Shown here: piece by piece, positions 31,943 through 42,097 of the stretch
Layout: the number at the start of each line of letters is the position of its first letter
How positions within the stretch are numbered: the stretch's first letter is position 1
Source of the DNA: Darksidea phi
Lineage: Eukaryota; Ascomycota; Dothideomycetes; Pleosporales; Lentitheciaceae
Assembly: GCA_030770425.1 (NCBI GenBank)
Contig: JASJFT010000270.1
Span: 1-55,375 of the forward strand
Reading direction: 5' to 3'
Length of the DNA: 55,375 bases
Notes under the pieces: generated by a model
The model's database searches: none
What the model was told of the DNA's origin: nothing
What the model saw: the letters and a program-made list of their open reading frames with translations, nothing else
Position numbers and translations under genes: made by a program

Positions 31943-33360
31943 ATGTCCGTCTCCAGTGAGCTGGCCTTGGCCGAGGCAGAACAGCTCGTTGCAGACCTGA
32001 AAGCGCATTCAAGCTCTCCTGTCCAGCACGCAAAAACTCTACAGCGCATCGATAAGCTGCGATGCCTCGTTCAAACTGGTCTAGACAGTTTGTTATTCCA
32101 TGCTCGCCCGGTACAGCTCCTTTCGTCCATCAATGATCTGATTTGACTCATGCCCGCAGTTTCAAATTCTCCCAGCGCTGAACGTACTCCTTGAACATGG
32201 AGTTTTTGATGCAGTACCTCTGGAGGCCGGGCTAGCTGTAGAGGACATTGCCGTGAGAGTTAAGTTGGACGCTGGAATTCTGAGTCCGATCGACCCCTGC
32301 CTGGACAACTAGATGAATACTGATCGAATTGCACTTTAGCTCGATTTCTGCGTATCGTTCTTACCCAGGGCATATTCGACGAGAAGACTCCGGGCGTGAT
32401 CGAGCACACACCTGCATCTGCGACCTTCCGCGCAGACCAAGCTGCTAGTCTCTATCGTCTTTGGTGAGTCCAGTCGCGCAAATATAATCCGACATGGGGC
32501 TTCGTCCTAACCATCGTCATCGCAAGTACCATGCAATTCCCTCAATGGTGGAAGGTGTCAGATTATCTCAAAGTATGTTCGGGCACAGACGCCCAAGACG
32601 CCACCAAGGTCCCCTACGTCTGGGCCGTGGGCAAAGAAGGGATGACCTTTTACGACGCTCTCGAATCCGACACTGCCGTAGCGGAAGCCTGGCATAAGGG
32701 CATGACCCTGATTCAGGCGACGCAGCCCGTCACAGGCATGTTTCCGTTCCGCAGCATGGAAGACGCTGTCCGCGCAGAGCCGGAACGGCCCTTTGTCGTG
32801 GACGTGGGTGGCGGACGTGGTAATGCGCTTCAGGCCATCATGCAAGAATGTGGCGGGAGCTTCGGCGCGAAAATGGTGTTGCAGGATTTCGAGCAAGTGC
32901 TAGAAGGCAGTGACCCTGTCAGGATTGCTGGGGTTGAAAACATGCCCCATAACTTCTTCGACCCGCAGCCTGTAAAAAGTAAGTACAGGACGCTGCTACC
33001 AGCATGTTGGCCCGTCAGCTAACTGTGCCATCGTTAGACGCACACATATACTACCTCCGCAATGTGCTCCACAACCACTACGATGAGCGGAGCCGTACAA
33101 TCCTGCGCCACATCGTAGATGCCATGGGCCCAACATCGCGCGTATTACTTGGCGAAATGATTCTCCCCTCATCACAGCCCGCCGGGACTGATCCGTTTCC
33201 GTTTTTCATGGACATCAACATGTTCATGGAAGGGGGGCTTGAACGCAGCGAGGAACAATTTTCGAGTCTACTCCGATCAGTGGGACTGAAAATTGATAGG
33301 GTGTGGACGTTGGCTGAAAATCCCGTGCAGAGCACCATCGAAGCGAGCCTGGCGGCGTAA
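31943..33360 (+). CDS. Class I SAM-dependent O-methyltransferase-like protein (possible pericyclase)
   Basis: Five exons (31943-32110, 32160-32283, 32340-32463, 32527-32978, 33038-33360) give 396 residues. The N-terminal dimerisation/winged-helix part includes FQILPALNVLLEHGVFDAV and ILTRFLRIVLTQGIF. The SAM site is VVDVGGGRGN at about 229-238. YYLRNVLHNHYDE follows, with His at the position of the catalytic base of plant-type OMTs, then GEMILP and the usual C-terminal LKIDRVWTL. The second intron starts with a weak GTCCGA donor. It could O-methylate a hydroxyl such as one on a pyridone ring or phenol. In leporin- and ilicicolin-type clusters, proteins of this fold instead catalyse SAM-dependent dehydration and pericyclic reactions, and sequence reading cannot separate the two. 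Confidence 0.9.
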
Positions 33361-33768
33361 GAGTGGTTTGAATGGGCTGTGATAGTTCTGGAATATATTG
33401 ATGCGAACTTAGGCAAGTCATATCTAGAGGATATTCATATAATAAACCCGAATGATTCGCGGTGCCGTAAACGCTTGATGAAGCGCTTAAAGAAAATGAG
33501 GGCTAGGGTGCACAGCTTCTATAGGCCGAGCTTACAAGCCACCCACCCCTCCAAAGTTAGTGTCAGAGAAGCTTGTTATAGGCCAAGACGGGGTTGTCGC
33601 CCCGCTCGAATTCGGTCAATCTACGCCACAAGCCCCGCAGCACGGCTATTACCCTACGCAATCACTTTCAGACCAGTAGTCTACACGCTTTTCAGAAATC
33701 ATGATGTTCATGAGGTTATGATGCGGGAATTGGAATTCAGCTTTTAGGCCTCCACCATTGCTCATCTC
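33361..33768. other. Intergenic, no supported gene
   Basis: 3' region of the methyltransferase gene; only a short plus-strand open frame (33379-33747) without domain character. Confidence 0.45.
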
Positions 33769-34310
33769 ATGTTCCGCCTAACCACCGCAGCAAGGGCTGC
33801 AGAGGCGGCCATCCAGGGCTCTGGCAACGGCTTCTCCGTCTCTGGAGGAGAACCTGTACACGAATTCGAAGAGTATACATTCCGCGCACTACGTCCAGGA
33901 TTCTTCCTATGTGATTCGCCTTCGACGGGTGAGAACAACACCTTCCCACATGTTCACAATAGCATAAGCCAGCGCGTTCCAACGTCAAGTCAATCTCTAG
34001 GCCGGCTCGACGCTCTACCTAACGACATATTATGCGAAATATTTCTGCACCTTAATATATGCTCACTACTCTTACTCCGATGAATGGATCAACGCGTTAA
34101 GATTGCCATCGAGGTCTGGCCCTTTTTCCGTACTATAGCTGTACTCCCTAAGCTTTTATCCGCGGTAGAGGCTCTAAAATACCGGTTCTAGACTATTGAA
34201 GCGTTACTACGTTGTATTCAGGACGAGCGCTGTATTAGATACGGGTACTTTGGCGATCTAATATACCTGTTTACTCTAGAGCGGTAGTGCTATAGTTACT
34301 TTTTAAAGAC
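33769..34310 (+). pseudogene. RIP-damaged F-box protein relic
   Basis: The plus-strand frame starts at 33769 and reaches an F-box-like motif, LDALPNDILCEIFLHL. It then meets TGA at 34081-34083, and continues in the same frame as readable protein (VKIAIEVWPFFRTIAVL; ALLRCIQDERCIRYGYFGDLIYLF) with TAG stops that look like altered TGG codons. The following bases lose coding sense and become AT-rich. This is the usual appearance of a fungal F-box family copy inactivated by RIP. It sits between the methyltransferase and the oxygenase and divides the cluster. Confidence 0.7.
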
Positions 34311-35100
34311 CCGACATTCGCACTCGAATAATTGAAATTCGAAATTCTGTGCCATGAAACAGCAGATACAGCGCGTCGGCTTATACCTACCTATTACGGA
34401 TTAAGATGTAAAGGTTTCCTGACAGCACCTATATTATTATTCGACTAGTATATACTCCGGTACTTGCTCCCCGAGGTTAGAGAGCGGTTAATTACGGAAG
34501 TTAATAAAGGCTATGTAATTCGATATACTACCGTAATCCGTATACCCTACTAGAATACGTCTACCTTGCGCTTTGAAGAGGGTCTGTTCTGTAAAGTATA
34601 CGCGTTGTAAGGCTGGGTGTATAGAGACCCTAGTAGAGGACTAACAAGAATTTACGGTTGGCAATATCTAGTCTAGGGGTTACCTTAGCGTCGATATTCC
34701 CGAGAGGGTATGCGAAATTACCTTGGACATTATAGTGTAATTTTTAAGATACAGTAGTTAGATAGAGAAAGGCGATATATACATGAGAAGCCGTTCGAGC
34801 AATGGACTTGGGACGAGCCAAGAGAGCTGGTTTAAATTTCAACTCTACTTTCCCAATGTCGAGAGAAGGAAATCGAGTTCCAGAAGGGCAGCCTTTTCTG
34901 CCCACGTGGGATCACGTTTCTTCTGAGTGGTAGGTTGAGCCTTGAGAGCGTGATGACGATTTGCTAGGCGAGGGAGTTGGGAATGGCTGTTTAGGGCAAC
35001 TTCGGCTTCCTTGCGAACTGAAAATATAGAACTACTCATCGATTCGCCCGTCATGAGCTGCACATATTTTGCCTTAACAAATTGTCAATTGGTCCAGCAA
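34311..35100. other. AT-rich decayed sequence
   Basis: Many TA dinucleotides and scattered stops in all frames, probably the continuation of the RIP-affected repeat. The last 250 bases have more normal composition and include only a short minus-strand open frame (34845-35063) without recognisable domain. Confidence 0.5.
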
Positions 35101-36069
35101 TCACGCCTCACCCACTAACGCAACCATCTCCTTCTCAATCGAATACTGCGTCCTAAACCGCCTCACAAGCAATTTCCCCACCGTCTCGTCCTGCCCATCG
35201 TCTGGCCTAAGCGGATTCGTGGCATGCACATCGCCATGCCAAAACGTTGCACAACTCAGCCTCTTGCCCTGCACCTTGTTGATAACCCGATGCCTAGCGC
35301 TCTTGTATACGCCGCCTGACCACCGCTGGATCATGTCGCCACAGTTGATCACGTACACGTCTTCGAGGGCCGGGACCTCAATCCACTCCTGCCTGCCATC
35401 GTGCCAAACCTCGAGACCATCTTTACCGGGCTGCTGGAAGAGGATGGTTACACCTCCAAAGTCGGTGTGCGCGCCGATACCAAATTGGCCTTCGCGCGCG
35501 GCACTGTGTGGGGGGTAGCGGATCATCTTCATGGGGACCACGGGGCGCTTGGCGAAGGCGTCAACGAGGGAAGCGGGCTGGCCAAGCCCCTCAATCAGGA
35601 TCGTCCAGATCGTTTTCCCCAGGTCCCGCGTTTTCTGGTAGTGTTGCCACACGGGTGTACGGAAAGAAGAATCAGGGAGATTTGGCCAGACGTTGGGGCC
35701 GAAGAAGCCAGCTGCTTCGATGGTAGCATCTTCCTGCCCGATGAAGAAGCATTCTTTTGCGTCCGGGAGCGGGTCGCCGACACGGTGCGACATGCCCTGT
35801 GCCTCGTAGCCGCGGCGGCACGGGTTCTTCAAAAATGACATGCTCAGCTTCTCTTCTTCCGGCAGGTCGAAGACATTGTCCATGGCTTTTACCAAGTCGC
35901 ACTGCAGCTCAATGGGTATGCCGTGGCCGCGGATCTGGAAAAAGCCATATTGGCGAGCCGCATCGCGGACCTGCGCAATGACGTTATCTTTGTCTTCTTG
36001 TTTCGCGCCGTTGATGTAGGGGCTGAGGTCAATGATGGGGAGCTCTAGTTCAGCATCGGTTGAAGACAT
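35101..36069 (-). CDS. 2-oxoglutarate/Fe(II)-dependent dioxygenase (isopenicillin N synthase-like)
   Basis: An intronless gene of 322 residues starting MSSTDAELELPIIDLSPY. The frame is open further upstream, but that part encodes a low-complexity Cys/Val run from a (CA)n repeat. The N-terminal DIOX_N part has the classic ELPIIDLSPY and YGFFQIRGHGI. The double-stranded beta-helix carries the iron ligands His201, Asp203 (GAHTDFGG) and His260 (ARHRVINK), and Arg270-x-Ser272 for 2-oxoglutarate. Such enzymes hydroxylate, desaturate, epoxidise or rearrange small molecules in the cytosol. It is divergent from the FAD monooxygenase, suggesting shared control. Its substrate is unknown. Confidence 0.92.
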   Translation of the reverse strand: MSSTDAELELPIIDLSPYINGAKQEDKDNVIAQVRDAARQYGFFQIRGHGIPIELQCDLVKAMDNVFDLPEEEKLSMSFLKNPCRRGYEAQGMSHRVGDPLPDAKECFFIGQEDATIEAAGFFGPNVWPNLPDSSFRTPVWQHYQKTRDLGKTIWTILIEGLGQPASLVDAFAKRPVVPMKMIRYPPHSAAREGQFGIGAHTDFGGVTILFQQPGKDGLEVWHDGRQEWIEVPALEDVYVINCGDMIQRWSGGVYKSARHRVINKVQGKRLSCATFWHGDVHATNPLRPDDGQDETVGKLLVRRFRTQYSIEKEMVALVGEA

Positions 36070-36535
36070 GGTGATCTGTCCGTCTGCTAATTCTGAAGAA
36101 TTCTGATCTGGGCGACACCACACACACACACACACGCACATACAAGAGATTAAAGGCATCTCGGATTGTCTCATGATCCGAGATGGATGGTGTTCCACGA
36201 GCGATCGGGCCACCCGGGTCGCGGGGTTCGAGATTCGGAGGTTTTTCCCCTCGCTTGCGGGCTTACATCCGAATCACGATCCATGGAGAATCAACCCAGA
36301 TGGAACGGGGGAGAAGTCATGCCGGGATTCGGAACCATATCGGCCAAAGACACTGCGCGAACAGCCGACGTCGGTCTTCGCGGCTTCGTTGCGACGAAGT
36401 ACTGGGCAGTGATGGTAGATAGCCAGCAAGAAGCTGCCTGTCTGTTACGCAAACCAATAAGGCCATTCATCTGAAGAAGCTCTTCAATTCTATTGCTTTC
36501 ATCTGCGCATTCCTTCAACTCAGAATCGGCCGACA
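36070..36535. promoter_or_regulatory. Divergent promoter region with (CA)n tract, oxygenase / FAD monooxygenase
   Basis: 466 bases between two outward-facing start codons. A CA-dinucleotide microsatellite lies at about 36117-36140 in the leader of the oxygenase. No gene is supported within it. Confidence 0.55.
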
Positions 36536-37932
36536 ATGCACGTTTTGATCGTGGGCGCAGGGCTAGGAGGGCTTAGCCTCGCCCAAAACTTGCGCAAGCA
36601 GGGTATCTCCTTTGAAATTTTCGAGCGTGATCCTGAGAAGAACTCTCGGTCCCAGGGATGGGCCATTGCCCTGTACTCGTAAGAATACATCTTTCATCTT
36701 ATTTAAAAGAGAACCATCTCTAAGGCGACAGCATGTAGAATTATCGACGCTCTCTTGGAATCGTTTCCAGATGATATGCCAGACATGAGAGAGTCCATTG
36801 ACCATCTGAAGCCGTTAAATCTTCCCGCTCAGATTAGTGTATATGGGCCTGAGACTAAAGAAAAGTTTGGCTACCAGGTGTGTTCTTATCCCCGATGTTC
36901 GCTTTGACTGAACGGAACTAATCCTATGCAGGATTGGCCTGGAAACCCACTGATTCGCGCCGAGCGCCGCCGCTTGCGTGCTTGGCTGTCTTACAACATC
37001 CCGGTCCAATGGGGCAAGCGCGTGAGCAACATTGCACACGACGACAACGGCGTCACGGTCTTCTTCCAGGATGGTTCGAGCGCCAAAGGAGATATACTGG
37101 TTGGGGCGGACGGTATCAATAGCGTTGGTATGGTACCTCCGCTACATTTTTGGACGTGGACTGATCGAAGTCAGTGCGGGAGCACCTCATTCACCGTACA
37201 TCCAAGGAACTTCAGAACATCATCCCTCTTGCGACGACGGTGGGCGAGCTGGAGCTATCTGGCGACGTCTTTAAGAGGCACTTGGCCCTCGGGCACAGCG
37301 GCATCATGTGTATCAGGCCCGACCTTGGCTTCGTCAGTTTCGTAGGCTTGCACTACGTAAACCCAGATGGGCTCTCTGCTCGTTACTACTGGAACCTGAT
37401 GGAATACGACTCAGACGTCGGGAAGCCAGATCACTGGCTGAAGACGGCTACCAAGCAGGAGAAGCTGGATCGCGCCCTGAAAGTCACGGAGAAACTCTCG
37501 CCGGAGCTGCGCGAAATCTTCGAGCTGACCAAGCCAGAGCAGATCCGTGACGAGCAGCACGTCTTCCGCGACATTGAAATTGATAATCTACCCACTGGTC
37601 GCGTTGTGCTAATGGGCGATGCTGCACATGCTATGATGCCGATTCGAGGAGAGGGCGGCTACCACACGCTCATCGACTCGCTTCTTCTGGGTAAGGCGCT
37701 CGGTCAGCTCGCCGATGGCGAGACTAGCAAAGACTTAGCAGCCGTAAATCGGGTTGTCTCGAAGTACAACGAGGGGTTGATCCGCAGAGGTCTGCAGGCG
37801 GTCCGAGACTCCAGGCGACTCGACCTAAATGCCACCAGGTACGGTCCGGATGGGAAGCCTCTACCCGCAGAAAAGGCTCCGACACTGAAGACACTTCCCA
37901 ACGTGAATATTGTACTTGGTGTTGAAGCCTAA
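36536..37932 (+). CDS. FAD-dependent monooxygenase (class A, aromatic-hydroxylase type)
   Basis: Four exons (36536-36678, 36739-36877, 36932-37127, 37175-37932) give 411 residues. The N-terminal dinucleotide-binding motif VGAGLGGLSLAQNL is followed by the Glu-containing second strand (FEIFERD). Then come GADGIN (DG region) and GRVVLMGDAAHAMMPIRGEG, the GD motif that binds the flavin ribityl chain. The C-terminus is short, with no membrane segment, so it is not of the PaxM-type membrane epoxidase group. Likely reactions are hydroxylation of an electron-rich ring or epoxidation. With the OMT it could install and cap a hydroxyl. Role inferred from context. Confidence 0.9.
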
Positions 37933-39718
37933 ACACTTGCCGCGGAATCATGGAAAGCTAGTGCAGATGACCTGGTTGCTCGTGAGCACTGGGCTGGCAG
38001 TCCGTTTTTTCAAAGGTATTGGTGCACTGGGACCAAGAGCGAGTATGGTACTTTGCTGGCCGCTTGTTGATCGCAAAATCCTGTACCTCTATGAAGAGAA
38101 CGACTGTGTTGATTCTTGCTCTTTCTCTCTCGACTGAGGTTCGTGTGGTCGCACTTGTCAATCACGCCCAATGCAGTCATTTGCTAAGCCCAGTAAGAAA
38201 GATGCACCGCGTTGCCAGTGTTGGGGCTACTTGACGCCGGTAGGCGGTCCTCGGTGCCATCCTCGTTCGCCCAGGGGACCATCCATGGGGCGTGGTAGTT
38301 ATCTTCCATAAGTAGTTCCCGACGACCCACATTTGTGCAAGCTCTCATCACCACACAGATTGATGTGCTGGGAGTTTTAGATAGGTCTTTTCGACCAGAA
38401 GAAAATACGTGCTTGGTGCAGCTGAACAACAAAGTGTTTTTCTTTCTATTGCGCGAAGTGAGATCCAACACTTGAGTTGTCGGCATAGGAGGGAAATGTG
38501 CCAATGGTAACACCAACGTAAGCCGGTTGGCAAGAAAAAGATTGTTTTCAAGTTTCAAATGATAATGTAAGTGTAGAGTTTTTTTTTCCCCCTGATATCA
38601 GCCGAATTGCTCAGCTATCCTGTGTTTGGTGCCCCGGGAAGGGGTGGGGCGAAACTGTAGTACGATCTGTTCCTTCTGTTGACCAGCACTGATTTCCTTG
38701 CGACAAGGTGATATCTTTTTCCAAATTCTGTTAAAGAGAGACTATGTGTGCTAGTTGTTAGAGATCTCCTAGCACTAGATTCTAACCGGTGGATAGCGTA
38801 TCAACCCCTCTTCGAATTGATATGCTTGGTGATGGGTATACTTCCGAACTGCGCGCCACGTGACAGCTATGATACCGTTGGGGTCGTTGTGCGTACTTCA
38901 ATCGCGCTTCCTGTCACGCTTTCTTCGCTCTTATCTTGATCAATCTCCCTCTAAACTGCTGCCCTCTGTGCATCGTTTGCAGCCTTTTTGGTGGTAGTCT
39001 TGTTCCTGTCCGATTCTCCTGCTTTGGTCGTTAAGACGCGACCCCGAGCCGATTGACGCGTCGGTCCGTGTGTCAGCCCCTCCATTTCCCCGTGGATAGT
39101 TGGTGGGTGCTGGAGAACGGTTCGCCGGAGGGCCTTGTGGAGTGACTATTCAAGATCTCGAGTACTCAGGTCTCCTGGCGGGACCAGAGTTGGTGTTGTA
39201 GATAGGTGTTCAGGAGTTGAAACCTCCATCGGAGCTCCGGCGCGCCGTTCGGTGGGTCGCAGGTGGCCCCTAGCAGCGGGGCGAGCTAAACGAAATACAA
39301 GGATTCGATTAGAAGATTGTCCGAGATGAATATCCTCCTCTTTCAGAAACTTTAAATTGTAGCTTCTCCGGGGGTTGCCCATTACCTTCTCCTCTGTCGA
39401 TCTGACAGAGAGCTCGTATTTCCGAGTCCCCGGTGTTCATGCACTGACTACCAACACGGCTCGGTAGATACGGGCTCAGATGAAAGCTTCGAGTTAGGTT
39501 AGGCTAAGGCCGAAATTAGCAGGCGAGACCTCGGGACGAGCGCTGATTGGGGCAAATACAGGACATAGGGGCACGTTGAGGTTAGAGCTAACGGGGAGCC
39601 GGGATTGAGGCTAAAAGGTCGGAACCCGAATAACACCGGCCAGCTAGGTTACTTCGCGTGCGTCCTGTATCTTGTGTCTTGCGTCTTGTGACCTGCTCAG
39701 CAGCCAACCACTACCATC
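37933..39718. other. 1.8-kb intergenic region, no supported gene
   Basis: Open frames at 38184-38558 (minus), 38748-38939 and 39135-39329 (plus) lack domain character. A T-rich run lies at 38579-38590. The end of the region is the 5' side of the amidohydrolase. Confidence 0.5.
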
Positions 39719-41346
39719 ATGTGCAACTCAAAGTTCGCCCTCATCGCGGTTATCGTTCTAATCCAAGTCGCGGCGGTGCTTGCCAAGACGAAGCTGCTGA
39801 CCGGAGGAACCATCATTGCCTACGACGAGGGAATTCAGCTACCTAAAGTCATTCGCGGTGGAGCTCTCATCGTCAAAGATGACCGGATTGATCAGATTCT
39901 CGAGCAAGCTCCCTCAAATGGCAGCTTCCCCGCTAACACCGAGGTGATCGATTGCACAAACAAGATCATTACTCCTGGCTTCATCGACACCCACCGTCAT
40001 GGATGGCAGACTGTCTTCAAGACCATGGGCTCCAATACAACGCTGGGCGACTATGCTGTTCGCTACAGTGCCTTGGTGGCTCAGCCGCTGTTTACTCCAG
40101 ATGATGTATACATTAGCCAGAAGGTCGGCATCTTTGAGGCTCTTAACGCTGGTACAACAACCATTCTCGACCACGCGCATCATACCTGGACACGCGAGCA
40201 TGCTGCAGCCGGATACAATGGATCGATCGACAGTGGTGCAAGAGTTTACTTTGCCTATACATTCCAGAACGTCAGTACTAGTAATTTCACTGTACAAGAA
40301 CAACTGCAGCAATGGCGCGAGCTGGATGCTAGGAAGGCAAGCAATCTTACTTCGCTCGTCATGTCATATGACGATTTTACTGCAAACCCACACGGAAAGA
40401 ATACGCAAGACATGATCAATCTTGCAAAGTAAGCAATCTCTTCGCTGCGATGCACATCTCATGTGGCTAATTGGTGTGACAGAGAAGCCAAGATCCAAGT
40501 TCTTACCAGTCACCACGTCGCTGGGCCATGGAACCGTGTGTACCTAGAATCCCCATTTTTTCTACAGCTACTGACACCAGCGGAACAGTTGGCAATGCCC
40601 CCGAGGATCTCCACAACGCTGGTATCCTCAACACCAGCATTGCAGTTGTTCTTGCGCACGCTTCTGCTATCTCCGCATATGGCGCAACACTCCTACGTGC
40701 TACGAATCAACACATATCCATCACCCCTGAGAGCGAAATGCACTACGGCCACTTACACCCAACCTCGCATCTCATCGCCGACCAAGGTTCTCTCGGCATC
40801 GACACTCACTTTACCTTCTCAACCGACATTCTGACCCAGGCACGCCTCTGGCTCCAGTCAACTCGCTACAGAATGTATTCGAATACAGTCGACCGCTGGC
40901 AGATCCCCAACTCTAACCCCTTCTCCGTGGCGCAGGCATTTCTCCTCGCTACGCGAAACGGTGGACTCGCTCTCGGCCGCAAGGATCTAGGTGTCATAAC
41001 CGAGGGCGCAAAGGCAGATTTGCTTGTCTGGGACGGAAGGTCGCCCTCGCTTCTCGGATGGGCAGATCCTATTGCGGCCGTCATTCTACATGCGAGCGTC
41101 GGCGACATCGACCACGTCCTTGTCGACGGAAACTTTGTGAAGCGCAATAAGAAGCTGACAATCGAGAGCTACGATGATGATGTTGATAACTTCTTGGACG
41201 CCGCAAAGCGCATCCAGCAGAAGCTACGCGACACGCCACTCGTACCTCAGGTAGGAGAATGGCTGGGAGGATTCCCCTTCGGAGAGCAGTACCAGATCGA
41301 TGTGCAGAGTGGAAATGGCACGGGGTACGGACCAAGCTATATTTGA
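39719..41346 (+). CDS. Amidohydrolase-superfamily protein with signal peptide
   Basis: Three exons (39719-40428, 40483-40535, 40568-41346) give 513 residues. The second intron is only 32 bp (40536-40567), but it closes the frame and restores GPWNPTDTSGTVGN. The N-terminus is a clear signal peptide (KFALIAVIVLIQVAAVLA). The metal-dependent hydrolase core shows GFIDTHRHGW (His92-x-His94), SHHVAG, VVLAHAS, ITPESEMHYGH and SLGIDTHFTF. The C-terminal ADLLVWDG closes the composite beta-sandwich typical of cytosine/guanine deaminase-like and ATZ/TRZ-like enzymes. Likely chemistry is hydrolysis of a C-N or amide-type bond or deamination. Secretion or vacuolar entry is suggested by the leader. Whether it belongs to the pathway is unproven. 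Confidence 0.88.
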
Positions 41347-42097
41347 GTATTGTGTGTAGATTGTGGGTGGTCATTGATGATCCGGTGAGAGGTGTAATGC
41401 GCCAGTCGAAGTACCTATAACATATATTGTCAAATTTTGCAGGGCTTCACGATCCTCCGAGGACATTTTTCGAGTGCTTCCAACCATGCGTACTCGTTAC
41501 CTCCCAGTTATATGCGCTTTAATCGATTCACAGCGTCCAATGCGTTGTTATACAAAAACAACCTATCAATATATCCTCTAGGACGATACGTTAAATACTA
41601 CTAGTTTCTCGTTCTATCTTACCTATTATTGAGACGTTTTGTACACGCACCACGCCCTCTTTCATGAGGCTCGGGCCGTTGCGCTCGTAGTTATGCCATG
41701 AGGTGAGCCTCAGGCAATGACTATAACTACCAACCTTCTTGCGTTTCATGGTATTCGGGACGAAAACCTTATTATACTACCTTTTTAGGTCATTTCGCGA
41801 GTTTGACGATGCAATGGCCGCTACTCATTCGATAATAGGGTTAGATTTATTATTAAGCCTATCATTATTATTAAGCTAAGAGGTCTGTACTAGGCACGAG
41901 CTTTTTGGTATAAAAACTTAGAATAAGCGGGAAGGGACTGAGTATATTATAGTCCATGCTTAATATTATAATTCCATCTAACTTATGATGGGCCCCTACG
42001 AAGCTAACCAACCGAGACCGGTCAGTTCTAAAATAGAACTTTAACCCGAAAGTGCCATCTTCTAAGTTGGTCGTGAGCCAGGGCTGATGCAGATCTT
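41347..42097. other. Intergenic, AT-rich in part
   Basis: Between convergent genes. The stretch 41560-41880 is AT-rich and repeat-like. The minus-strand open frame at 41871-42173 overlaps the P450 3' end in another frame and is not supported. Confidence 0.45.

Noticed and set aside
36536..37932. Reading the FAD monooxygenase as a meroterpenoid farnesyl epoxidase
   Set aside because: It lacks the C-terminal membrane segments usual for that group, and no terpene cyclase gene is present in the window.
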